DNA from: Bacteroidales bacterium
GTDB lineage: Bacteria; Bacteroidota; Bacteroidia; Bacteroidales; UBA932
Assembly: GCA_024693285.1 (NCBI GenBank)
Contig: JAILLE010000012.1
Span: 87,843-151,842 of the forward strand
DNA: 64,000 nucleotides
Direction: 5' to 3'
Shown here: piece by piece, positions 17,761 to 25,900 of the stretch
Layout: each line of letters starts with the position of its first letter
How positions within the stretch are numbered: the stretch's first letter is position 1
Position numbers and translations under genes: made by a program
Notes under the pieces: model-generated
What the model was told of the DNA's origin: nothing
The model's database searches: none
The model's input: only the letters and a program-made list of their open reading frames with translations

Positions 17761-19276
17761 CCTCAGCCAGCATACATCTCGCCGACCCTCCTCCAACTTC
17801 CTCAATATGAGGAATATTGACCGGGAGAATCTCTCCACATTCCGAAAGGGCTGACAGTTGTTCGGGAGTGAGGCAATCCTTAGCCGTCCGCGACATGACT
17901 ATGAAATGATCTCCATTGATATTCCTGACATCCAAGATATTACCGGCGTAGAGACGCATCTGCTCCGTAGTTATCCGGATTATCTTTTTTCCGGAAGCTA
18001 AAAGGTTAGACTCAACCTCTCTCAACTCAGGCGGCGAGATGATGACATCCTCACAAACCACAGCGAATTTCTCACCCACAGACATCATCACATTAGTGTG
18101 ATAGATCGGATATCCAGCCTGGTCAACCGCATCGAAGAGAATGGAATTGTAACCCATCTTGCGGCAGAAATCATCCAGAACGACCTCAGATGTTCGGGGA
18201 GAGCGACAGGCGTAAGCGATTCTGGCCTTCCTGTCCAGAACCATGCTTCCGGTGCTCTCCAGGAATTTACCTTTGTCCTCCCAATGAGAAAGGTCCAGGA
18301 TGCGTTTCGTCCCGGCGGCTCCCATAATCATCCTGATGATAGCCGGATCACGCTCAAGCCTACGGTTCGGGGCGAACATAGGATACAATACCAGCGAGCC
18401 GTCTCCATGGGTGGAGAACCAGTTGTTGGGGAATATAGAGTCCGGGGTCTGAGGGTCCGGGGTGTCTTGTGCCACAAGCACAGGGATTTCATGCTCCTTC
18501 AGAAGATTGACCATCTCGTCAAACTCCTCTAGCGCCCGCCTCTGGATGTCCTCTTCCGCCACTCTCATCTGAAAAGGATTGCTGGAGGCTGTCTGCTCAT
18601 TATAGCCGAAGCGGACTGGCCTCACCATCAGTAATTTGGTGGTCTTACTGATCCTTTTCGCGGAAGCGATTGAAATCATAAGATTACGTATTGAGAATAC
18701 TATGGAGAACTGACCGATCGCCAGCACCCAGTCGTGCCGGATCAAGCCATAAATGATTATCATTACCGATCCCACCACAGCCATGACCCAATGGCCAGTG
18801 GGAAGGATCGAGGCCCTGCGCCGGTAGCTATAGACCAGTTGGTAGACCGAGCGGAGCTCATAGACCGCCTGACCCATTACTCCGAAAAGAAGGAGCCGCA
18901 TAGGCACATATTCATTGTGGAGGAAAGTCTCCGAGAACGTAGGCAAATCCCTGACTATCAAGGCCAAAATCACTAATGGGAAGAGGGCTTGAAGGATAAC
19001 CACGAAGCGAGGGACTCTCTTGTAAAGGCCAAGGATGCTAATGTTCCACATGTAGATGTAGTAGCCCACGCTCTCTCCGAAAATGATGGAAAAATCTTTC
19101 CTAAGCCAACCGTAAAGATAGAGAACCACAGCCCCGATACTGCTCAGCACCCAGTATATTCCCGGAGACTCCACCCTTTGGGACTTCTCCGACATGTACC
19201 ACTGGATCAGGAGTCGGAGGCCATAGATGCCCATCCCGGCCAATCCGAGAAGATATACCCATACAGGACTGTCCAT
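17747..19276 (-). CDS. Fusion of two LAB_N-like membrane domains with a CtlX/amidinotransferase-type domain
   Basis: A 509-residue frame with two parts. Residues 1-75 and about 125-210 each look like the short lipid-A-biosynthesis N-terminal membrane domain (LRLLIQWYMSEKSQRVESPG and a second, more diverged copy), giving about six helices. Residues about 215-509 match the citrulline/arginine-deiminase-like family called CtlX: VRPVRFGYNEQTASSNPFQM, DSIFPNNWFSTHGDG, the His in YPIYHTNVM and the Cys in GGGSARCML, so the catalytic residues appear present. The genes are normally separate. The substrate is unknown; a guanidino compound is implied by family only. Confidence 0.82.
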   Translation of the reverse strand: MDSPVWVYLLGLAGMGIYGLRLLIQWYMSEKSQRVESPGIYWVLSSIGAVVLYLYGWLRKDFSIIFGESVGYYIYMWNISILGLYKRVPRFVVILQALFPLVILALIVRDLPTFSETFLHNEYVPMRLLLFGVMGQAVYELRSVYQLVYSYRRRASILPTGHWVMAVVGSVMIIIYGLIRHDWVLAIGQFSIVFSIRNLMISIASAKRISKTTKLLMVRPVRFGYNEQTASSNPFQMRVAEEDIQRRALEEFDEMVNLLKEHEIPVLVAQDTPDPQTPDSIFPNNWFSTHGDGSLVLYPMFAPNRRLERDPAIIRMIMGAAGTKRILDLSHWEDKGKFLESTGSMVLDRKARIAYACRSPRTSEVVLDDFCRKMGYNSILFDAVDQAGYPIYHTNVMMSVGEKFAVVCEDVIISPPELREVESNLLASGKKIIRITTEQMRLYAGNILDVRNINGDHFIVMSRTAKDCLTPEQLSALSECGEILPVNIPHIEEVGGGSARCMLAEVICC

Positions 19277-19278
19277 GC

Positions 19279-21132
19279 CTATTCTGAATTATTGGCTCCG
19301 TAGAAATGCCGTAGCACAGCCTCTCCTGTCTCCTTAGGGAAGGAGCGGACTAGCGAACGCATAATAGCCTCTGGGTAATCGTTCTTTTTCAGCACAATCA
19401 TTCCATCGAGGCAATCGCTGAAAAGAGGATCCACGTTGAAACAGGCCACCTTCGCCCCACAACTGAAATATTTCCGGAACAGTACCGGGAGCCGGTATTC
19501 ACCATTCGAGATGGCTCCGATCAGCCTGTCGAACGCATCGATATCTCCCTTTGGGACTCCTGAGAGAAGACCTTCCGGATTAACCCGCAGGAAATCAGGC
19601 TTGAATGGATGGGTTGGCTTCGCAAAAGACTCCGCGCCAGGAAGGCCGAAGTCCCTCTCAAGGAAATATACCGTCAGGCTCTTGTACAGATCTGGCATTA
19701 CGGAACTGAGGGTCACGGTTCCAGTGAGGTAAATGGATTCGGGATCCCGTAACATCGCTACCGCAAGGCCAGCGAGCAATAATTTGAGGGGCATGACCTC
19801 TCTCTGATATTTGCAGGCTATAAATGATCTGCCAAGTTCCATCCCATGGGAAAGAATCTCTTTAGCGGATGGCCCGAAGTCAAGGAGACTGGCTGTATAT
19901 AGTCCATCCAAACCCTTGCTGGGGACTATCTCCGTACCGAAACCGATCCTGTAGGCTCCGACTATCTCTTCATTGGGTATATTCCACAATATCAGATGCT
20001 TATAGTAGGTGTCGTAAAGATCCATGTCATGAGGTTGTCCTGTCCCCTCCCCGACCGCGCGATAAGTCTCTTCCCTAAGGCGGTATAGCTCGCGCATGGC
20101 ATCCGGAGCGTCGGAAGCGGTAATCATATAGCCCCTGTAATCGCCGGTCTGGAGAACAATCTTATCTTCCAGACGTTCCATCTGCTCCTTTACGATCCGC
20201 GGATCAACGGGTGCGGCGACTGGTGCCATTTTAGTGACGGAAGCCTCTTTTCCTTGCGGAACACACTGGGATTCAAGGGCATAGGTTCTATTGCGAAGAT
20301 ATTCCCGCAAAGTGGGAATATCCATATTGGCCACCTCGGCCGCCGGAATATCCTTTCCGATCCGAACCTTCACAAGGGTCCCGTTCTTACAGGTCAGTTC
20401 CCGGACTAGCCTGACGGTCCTGAGCCTCGGATGAATTTTGCCCAGCAGATGGAAGAATGTGGTGTTGGTCCCGTCGAAATAAATCGGGACGACCGGAAGT
20501 CCGGAATTCTTTATCAGCTTTATAATATTCTCCGGCCAGGGCTTGTCTTCGATTACCCTTCCCTTGATCGGTTCCTGGCCACGTCGCAAGGCCGATGGTC
20601 CCAGAGCTGTCCGCCTATCCCTTTTCTGCCAGGTCGAGACCTCGCCTGTCGGGAATAGCCCCAAGGCTCCCCCTGAGGCGATGTGACCGAGCGCTGTACG
20701 TATCCCGGTAATGCTCTTCGCTCCTCCAGTCGAGAAGTTGTCCACGGGGATAAACCACTTTGTCAAATTGGCGACCTTCGCCAGAAGGAAGGTGGTCAGA
20801 ATCTTGAAGTCACTCCTTTTGGGATTAATTATAGCATTGAGAATCAGCCCGTCAGCTCCTCCGAAAGGATGGTTGGATACTGTCAGGAAACCGCCTTCAG
20901 AAGGGATATTCGCCAACTGATCATCCGGGACCTCATAAGAGATTCCGAACCTTTTCAGGACTTCCTCTGAGAATTCAGGCCCCTGGAGATCGGCCACATA
21001 GGGATAAATTTTGTTAAGCTTCCCGATGCCCAGGATCCCATACAAGGCCCCGGCCACGCACTTCCCCACCAGGCCTTTCAGCCCCAAAGCCTGCCGCAGG
21101 CCCTCCTTGCTAATCAGTACTTTCTCGCTCAT
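19279..21132 (-). CDS. Two-domain acyltransferase (OlsF or GlsA-GlsB type aminolipid synthase)
   Basis: A 617-residue protein. The N-terminal half (about 60-290) is a PlsC-like O-acyltransferase with the catalytic NHPFGGADG (HxxxxD) and a FPTGEVS block. The C-terminal half (about 325-600) is a GNAT-fold N-acyltransferase of the OlsB/hemolysin family (YRLREETYRAVGEG, ELGRSFIACKYQ). Such pairs make ornithine or glycine lipids; in Bacteroides the two steps are, as far as I recall, encoded by separate glsB and glsA genes, and fused OlsF proteins exist elsewhere. The amino acid head group cannot be told from sequence. It ends 2 bases before the CtlX-like fusion starts. Confidence 0.85.
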   Translation of the reverse strand: MSEKVLISKEGLRQALGLKGLVGKCVAGALYGILGIGKLNKIYPYVADLQGPEFSEEVLKRFGISYEVPDDQLANIPSEGGFLTVSNHPFGGADGLILNAIINPKRSDFKILTTFLLAKVANLTKWFIPVDNFSTGGAKSITGIRTALGHIASGGALGLFPTGEVSTWQKRDRRTALGPSALRRGQEPIKGRVIEDKPWPENIIKLIKNSGLPVVPIYFDGTNTTFFHLLGKIHPRLRTVRLVRELTCKNGTLVKVRIGKDIPAAEVANMDIPTLREYLRNRTYALESQCVPQGKEASVTKMAPVAAPVDPRIVKEQMERLEDKIVLQTGDYRGYMITASDAPDAMRELYRLREETYRAVGEGTGQPHDMDLYDTYYKHLILWNIPNEEIVGAYRIGFGTEIVPSKGLDGLYTASLLDFGPSAKEILSHGMELGRSFIACKYQREVMPLKLLLAGLAVAMLRDPESIYLTGTVTLSSVMPDLYKSLTVYFLERDFGLPGAESFAKPTHPFKPDFLRVNPEGLLSGVPKGDIDAFDRLIGAISNGEYRLPVLFRKYFSCGAKVACFNVDPLFSDCLDGMIVLKKNDYPEAIMRSLVRSFPKETGEAVLRHFYGANNSE

Positions 21133-21254
21133 TATATCAATTGGACCGTTAAATATACTGATTTTTTCTGAAAGGCGGTTAACCAGCCCGGCAAGGCACA
21201 GCTACTCTAACTCTACCTTGCCCAGGGAAGGATGGTTCCTTACGGGCGTAATAT

Positions 21255-21284
21255 GAAAAAAGCAGCCAGATTACTCTGACTGCT
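21255..21284 (-). terminator. Terminator after tRNA-Pro
   Basis: Stem AGCAGYCAGA (21261-21270 with 21275-21284), a 4-base loop, then six T on the minus strand. It ends the tRNA-Glu/rpsT/tRNA-Pro transcript. Confidence 0.8.
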
Positions 21285-21294
21285 TTTCTATATG

Positions 21295-21368
21295 TCGGGA
21301 TGATCCGACTCGAACGGACGACCCCTACGTCCCGAACGTAGTGCGCTAGCCAACTGCGCTACATCCCG
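21295..21368 (-). tRNA. tRNA-Pro (anticodon CGG)
   Basis: The cloverleaf is readable on the minus strand: acceptor CGGGATG with CATCCCG, anticodon stem CTACG/CGTAG with loop TTCGGGA (anticodon CGG), T-loop TTCGAGT, discriminator A. CCA is not encoded. The 5' end lies only 8 bases after the rpsT stop codon. Confidence 0.95.
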
Positions 21369-21376
21369 ATTGCTCT

Positions 21377-21631
21377 TTAGGAGAGCTTGTTGATGTAGAC
21401 AGCGATGCCGCTCTTGAGGTTGGAAGCCTTGTTCTTGTGGATAACGCCGATCTTCGCGAGTTTGTCGATCATAGCGTACACCTTGGGTGCTCCTTCCTCG
21501 GCAGCTTTCTTGTCTGTAGTGTTCCTGATAGCGCGGATAGCATTCCGCGTCGACTTCGCATAATACTTATTATGCAGTCTGCGCCTCTCGCTCTGACGAT
21601 TGGCTTTCTTTGCTGATGCGTGATTTGCCAT
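21377..21631 (-). CDS. rpsT: 30S ribosomal protein S20
   Basis: An 84-residue basic protein starting MANHASAKKANRQSERRRLH, the unmistakable S20 N-terminus, followed by long helices (KYYAKSTRNAIRAIR) and a C-terminus HKNKASNLKSGIAVYINKLS. It binds 16S rRNA early in small-subunit assembly. It sits between two tRNA genes on the same strand (21 bases after tRNA-Glu, 8 before tRNA-Pro), so its mRNA is probably released by tRNA processing. Confidence 0.97.
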   Translation of the reverse strand: MANHASAKKANRQSERRRLHNKYYAKSTRNAIRAIRNTTDKKAAEEGAPKVYAMIDKLAKIGVIHKNKASNLKSGIAVYINKLS

Positions 21632-21652
21632 TGTTTTATTTTTTAATATTTT

Positions 21653-21727
21653 TGGTAGTGGGTAGGAGAATCGAACTCCTATTGCGGGAATGAAAATCCC
21701 GAGTACTAACCGTTATACGAACCCACC
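21653..21727 (-). tRNA. tRNA-Glu (anticodon TTC)
   Basis: Acceptor GGTGGGT with ACCCACT, D-arm GTATAACGGTTAGTAC, anticodon stem CGGGA/TCCCG with loop TTTTCAT (anticodon TTC), T-arm AGGAG-TTCGATT-CTCCT. CCA follows the discriminator A at 21656, so the 3' end is encoded. It is the first gene of a transcript that continues into rpsT. Confidence 0.95.
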
Positions 21728-21765
21728 GGATACCCGATTTGGGCGCTATACGCCAAATTGGGTTG

Positions 21766-21795
21766 CAAATATAGAGATTATTTTCGAGCCGACAA
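21766..21795 (-). promoter_or_regulatory. Promoter of tRNA-Glu/rpsT/tRNA-Pro
   Basis: TTG (21795-21793), exactly 19 bases, TATATTTG (21773-21766) on the minus strand: a perfect Bacteroidetes housekeeping promoter. It is about 33 bases upstream of the tRNA-Glu 5' end. Confidence 0.75.
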
Positions 21796-21824
21796 AATAA
21801 ATTTGAGCGAGAAACGTCTTATTT

Positions 21825-22829
21825 TCACTGACCTTCCTCCTTATCCCATTCAAATGAATAGAGCAGCGACTCCACCTGGCGCAGATACTGACGTTTGTCG
21901 TACTTAGCGGCATACACCCAAGCCTCCAAAACAATGATGTCCTTACCATCCTTGCTATAGAAGGAATGCGACACGAAAGGACCACCCATAAAGTCGTTGT
22001 AGACCTCCCAGAGTCCCCTGGTCTCAGCGAAATCAAGGTTGTGGTATTTAAGGAACTTGACCCCTGGCGTGATGAACTGGCTGGTGATCATGTAGGTGTT
22101 GTCGAACATTCCGGGGACATATTTCTGAAGGAAGGCATCCCTGTGGGCGATGATCCGTTCCTCGGTGAAAGGCTCGTCCTCGGTCGCCGGATATTTGTAG
22201 ACAAACACGCCCTGGGTGGTGTACTGCTTCTCATCGGCGATCCAGATGAAATCGTCGGCGACTTTCTTGAGGTTATAGCCCACCGGGAAATGGACCTTGC
22301 CCCCGATCATCTTGTCGACCACCTCGGCGAGCTGACCTTCCTCATAAAGCAGAGTATTAGTGATGACCCTGTTGCGCTCCGCCTGCTCGATAGCTCCGGC
22401 GATATTCTCGCCATCCTTCCGCAGGACCACGATGGCCGAGTCAGCGTTGGAGGCGTTGACTTGGATGACACACTGCGGCTTTGCCCAGACGTTCGTGCGA
22501 TAGACGACCCCCTGCTTCTGGACGGTGGTGTCAACATTGAATATGACTATATTCCGGTGATATTTGAACATGTCCGTGAAGGAGCCGGGAGCGAGGCTGA
22601 CCAACGAATACAGAGGCTCCCTCTGGGGCAGGAACTCGCAGTCCCTGGCAAGAAGCCCGCGAACCTCGTTGCCCAGGTTGCCTTCCCAACCTTCCCTATC
22701 GATCACGACTATGACCTCGCCAGCCTTTCCGCTGACATTGGGGAGAAGCGCCTTCCCGTTGCTTCCGCATGACACCGCGGCGACTATGGCCACAACGGCC
22801 GCTCCAACGTAACTTAATACCTTTTTCAT
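21825..22829 (-). CDS. DUF4837 family lipoprotein
   Basis: A 334-residue lipoprotein of unknown function. The N-terminus MKKVLSYVGAAVVAIVAAVS followed by C is a lipoprotein signal, so the start at 22829 is preferred over an upstream ATG at 22862. The mature part has the DUF4837 pattern: VSGKAGEVIVVIDREGWEG near the start, HRNIVIFNVD, and a C-terminal block with MGGPFVSHSFYSKD and VLEAWVYAAKYDKRQYLRQV. The family is conserved in Bacteroidetes. No neighbour gives a functional hint. Confidence 0.85.
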   Translation of the reverse strand: MKKVLSYVGAAVVAIVAAVSCGSNGKALLPNVSGKAGEVIVVIDREGWEGNLGNEVRGLLARDCEFLPQREPLYSLVSLAPGSFTDMFKYHRNIVIFNVDTTVQKQGVVYRTNVWAKPQCVIQVNASNADSAIVVLRKDGENIAGAIEQAERNRVITNTLLYEEGQLAEVVDKMIGGKVHFPVGYNLKKVADDFIWIADEKQYTTQGVFVYKYPATEDEPFTEERIIAHRDAFLQKYVPGMFDNTYMITSQFITPGVKFLKYHNLDFAETRGLWEVYNDFMGGPFVSHSFYSKDGKDIIVLEAWVYAAKYDKRQYLRQVESLLYSFEWDKEEGQ

Positions 22830-22967
22830 GACTCTATGATTATATACTTTTTCACAATGCAAAGTTACGACGGTTTTATGAATATCTCCAAATTTCCGCC
22901 CCCGAAAAAACTCTCGCAGGGCGGATAAAATATACTGATTATCAACTATTTACGAAAAACAAATCTC

Positions 22968-23468
22968 TCACTTGGCATTCGGGTCAATGCCCTTATGCCA
23001 GAAGCGGGACGTGATGTCGGTGAGACGGTAGTCAGGTTTGGAGGAGGTGTCGTGAGTGACTTTGTAAAGACGCTGGTTCGTGGTCGGGGAATTGAGCGGG
23101 CCGAAATGCTCCATGTAAGGCCCGATCTTGACATAATCGAAAGTCATGTAAAGAGCCCTCTCGACATCCCGCCGTCCCGAATAAAGCGCCGGAGAAAGCC
23201 CGATCTCCCTGACATGGTCCGCCAAAGCGATCAAAGCCTCCGGATCATTGCCCTCGCCAAGGAAAAGGAAACAATTGACTCCGAAATTGTCAGCGACAAG
23301 CTTGTCTATGATCTCGTTAGTCAACTCCTCCCCTATGTCATCCTTCAGGAACGGCGAGTGGCACCCGACGCAATTACCTTGGCAGTTGCTGATGTCAACT
23401 GCCAAGGTAACCCTGTCAGGTATCTCCTCAATGACCACTGAGGTCATCTGGGGGACATATTTAATCAT
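22968..23468 (-). CDS. nrdG: Anaerobic ribonucleotide reductase activating enzyme
   Basis: A 166-residue radical-SAM activase that installs the glycyl radical on NrdD. The cluster motif CQGNCVGC (CxxxCxxC) is at about residues 29-36 with the SPFL that often follows. It overlaps the nrdD stop by 4 bases (ATGA), consistent with complex formation. It is small, as expected for NrdG. Confidence 0.94.
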   Translation of the reverse strand: MIKYVPQMTSVVIEEIPDRVTLAVDISNCQGNCVGCHSPFLKDDIGEELTNEIIDKLVADNFGVNCFLFLGEGNDPEALIALADHVREIGLSPALYSGRRDVERALYMTFDYVKIGPYMEHFGPLNSPTTNQRLYKVTHDTSSKPDYRLTDITSRFWHKGIDPNAK

Positions 23469-25714
23469 ATCTTCGTCTTCTCGACGTAGACCGGAGCCGA
23501 GGCCTTGACAGTCTCCCTGGCTCCCTCATGGATGTAAAAACGATGCTTCGCCTCTTCCTGACGCATCTCGCTGAATGAGGAGACCCTCTTCAGGTAACCG
23601 ATAACGCGGGTCAGGTAATCGAGGTTGTGGCTCCCGCACTTGGGACAGACCTCGAGGGTGTCCTTGCTGATGTAGCCGCAGTCGTTGCAGACTGTATTGC
23701 GGCAGTTGAAGGTGAAGTAATTGGTCCCGTAATGGGCCGCGGTCTTCAAGAGCTGCCTGTACTGGTCCTTCGACAGATGCTCAGCCACATTCATATGGAG
23801 GGCGGATCCACCGTCAAGATGCTTGACATAGTCATTGCCATGAAGCTTGAACTTGTCAATCATCGAGAGGGTGTCATCCTCGGGGTTGTAGAAGTACGAG
23901 CTGTACATGTTGTGCTTAGGCGACACGTAGAAACCGTCCTTCTGGTCCCACTTGTAATTCTTCCCGGAAAGGTTCTCTCCAGGGACGAACTCGGTGTTGA
24001 ACATCGCATCCGCGGTCCTGTCCTTCCTGTTGCACCTGTTGATGGTCTCGAGGATAGTGTCCACGAACTCGTTGTACTCGGGGTTGGGACTGATCGTCAG
24101 GCCGAGGAACTCAGCCGCGTCGGTCAAACCGTTGACTCCGATAGTGAGGTACTGACGCTTCATGTCAATGAAACCGGCCTGATAAACATCCAACATCTTG
24201 GCCTTCAGGAAGTCCTTGATAATCTCATTGAAAGCGGTCTGGTACTTGTGGACCTTCTCCGTCTCCTCAGCGACAGCCTCACGGATGTAATCGTAGAGCT
24301 GGTTCTTGTCGTAATCCCCTCTGTTGAGAGCCTTGCCTCCATCAATCATGACACCCTTCTTCTCGAGGAAGTAACGCCTGGTCGCGATCTGGATAAGCCT
24401 GTTGAGATTGATTGTCATAACAGACTTGGAACCAGTTGACACAGAAGCGGTTCCCATCGAATACTGGTGGGTGGTGTGGTTGTGGGAAGAGTCTGACTTG
24501 TCAAGGTCATTGAGGGAGTTGCGCAAGCGACAGCAGCTGGCGAGGCTGTCCGGGCTGTCGGACAGGTAGCAGAAGAAACTGTGACCCTTTGACCACATCT
24601 CGGCGGTGAAATCGGCATATTCCATATCGGCGAAATCGTCAGATCCGTCGGTCAGAAGCGCCATGGTCTCCACGGGGAAAGTCAGGATGTAGTGGTTCCT
24701 TTCCTCGTTGAACCAATTCATGAAATGCTTCTGGAGCCAGGAGAGAGTATCCCACCTGGGAGCTGTGCCGTCAGGGAAGCGGAAATCGCCGAAAACGCCA
24801 CGGAAGTAAGGCTCGTCAAAGTAACTGATGTTCCAGAACACGGTCTGATAACCGCGGTTGCCGGCGGGCATATTCATGGAGTGCACCACCTGCTGGAAAT
24901 AGTTGTCGATAACCTTGACAAGGGTTCTCTTCTTGACGTTCATCTCGACGACATCCTCAAGATGGTCGATGTAGTCGTCGCCGTAGTCCTTGCGGATGAA
25001 ATAGTCGAGGTACATCAGGAACTCGGGAGTAGCCACCGCACCCATGAACTGGGAGGAGATGGAATACACGAGGTTGATGAACTCGCCGCAGAAGGACTTG
25101 AGGTCAGTCGGGGCTATGGACACGCCACCGAGGTTACGCAGACCGTCGACGAGGAATGGATACATCGTGATCGCCACGCAGTAAGGGTACCCGGGGGTAC
25201 CGCTCTCGTCATGCTTGTAAAGGACGTGGCTCTCAAGATCCTTGATGTACTGGTTCGCGAGTCCGCGGCCGTACAAGGACTTGATCTTGTCCTTCATGAT
25301 GTAGCGATTCTGCTTGATGTTGTTCTCCTTGTAGAGTTCCTGACCGAGCGTCACTATGTTCTTGCGGGTCACATTGGCGTTGGCATCGAACTTTGATCCC
25401 GTCGCGGCGTTTGAAGCTGCGATGTAGTCTTTGATGAAGTCCCTCTTCTTGCGGAGGTCGAGACCCGCGTCGAACTTCTCGATGTAGGCGATAGCGACCT
25501 TCTTGTTGATGGACATGAGGCTTTCCTCAACCTGGCGACGTATCTCGCGGCTTGTGATCTTGTCATAAATGTAGAGGTTCTCGGCAATTGACACCACCAC
25601 TGCCTCGGGACACTCCTCACCGGCCGTCTTGTAGGCCTCGCGGATACCGCTCATCAATTTGACCTTGTCGTACTCTTCAAACGAACCGTTGGTCTTACGT
25701 ACAGTTACATCCAT
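23465..25714 (-). CDS. nrdD: Anaerobic ribonucleoside-triphosphate reductase
   Basis: Class III reductase, 749 residues, making dNTPs without oxygen. The N-terminus (about 1-90) is an ATP-cone-like allosteric domain (VRKTNGSFEEYDKVKLMSGI). The C-terminal zinc site is CNDCGYISKDTLEVCPKCGS, followed by the glycyl-radical loop RVIGYLKR. The conserved block YGTNYFTFNCRNTVCNDCGY is complete. With nrdG overlapping, this is a standard nrdDG operon and indicates anaerobic growth. A promoter and a 5' hairpin lie upstream. Confidence 0.96.
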   Translation of the reverse strand: MDVTVRKTNGSFEEYDKVKLMSGIREAYKTAGEECPEAVVVSIAENLYIYDKITSREIRRQVEESLMSINKKVAIAYIEKFDAGLDLRKKRDFIKDYIAASNAATGSKFDANANVTRKNIVTLGQELYKENNIKQNRYIMKDKIKSLYGRGLANQYIKDLESHVLYKHDESGTPGYPYCVAITMYPFLVDGLRNLGGVSIAPTDLKSFCGEFINLVYSISSQFMGAVATPEFLMYLDYFIRKDYGDDYIDHLEDVVEMNVKKRTLVKVIDNYFQQVVHSMNMPAGNRGYQTVFWNISYFDEPYFRGVFGDFRFPDGTAPRWDTLSWLQKHFMNWFNEERNHYILTFPVETMALLTDGSDDFADMEYADFTAEMWSKGHSFFCYLSDSPDSLASCCRLRNSLNDLDKSDSSHNHTTHQYSMGTASVSTGSKSVMTINLNRLIQIATRRYFLEKKGVMIDGGKALNRGDYDKNQLYDYIREAVAEETEKVHKYQTAFNEIIKDFLKAKMLDVYQAGFIDMKRQYLTIGVNGLTDAAEFLGLTISPNPEYNEFVDTILETINRCNRKDRTADAMFNTEFVPGENLSGKNYKWDQKDGFYVSPKHNMYSSYFYNPEDDTLSMIDKFKLHGNDYVKHLDGGSALHMNVAEHLSKDQYRQLLKTAAHYGTNYFTFNCRNTVCNDCGYISKDTLEVCPKCGSHNLDYLTRVIGYLKRVSSFSEMRQEEAKHRFYIHEGARETVKASAPVYVEKTKI

Positions 25715-25770
25715 ATATATATTATTCTTGCGTGATTTTCAGTTATCAGCATGTGTGGGGGTTGAAAGAG

Positions 25771-25795
25771 GTTCGGACTGACGAGCAGTCCGAAC
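25771..25795 (-). other. Perfect hairpin at the predicted 5' end of nrdDG mRNA
   Basis: A 10-bp perfect inverted repeat, GTTCGGACTG / CAGTCCGAAC, with a 5-base loop. No T-run follows, so it is a poor terminator for the NCS2 gene upstream. It begins within a few bases of the start predicted from the promoter at 25805-25837. Confidence 0.6.
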
Positions 25796-25804
25796 ATTCC
25801 AACG

Positions 25805-25837
25805 CAAATATAATAGATAAATCGCCCCTTCGCTCAA
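25805..25837 (-). promoter_or_regulatory. Predicted nrdDG promoter
   Basis: TATATTTG at 25812-25805 on the minus strand is a perfect -7 element. A TTG lies at 25837-25835, 22 bases upstream of it, a longer than ideal spacing. Confidence 0.5.
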
Positions 25838-25900
25838 ATAAAAACGTAAAGTTATCAACAACTAGGTAACGATCTTGTTAATTCGTTTACCTTCAATAAT

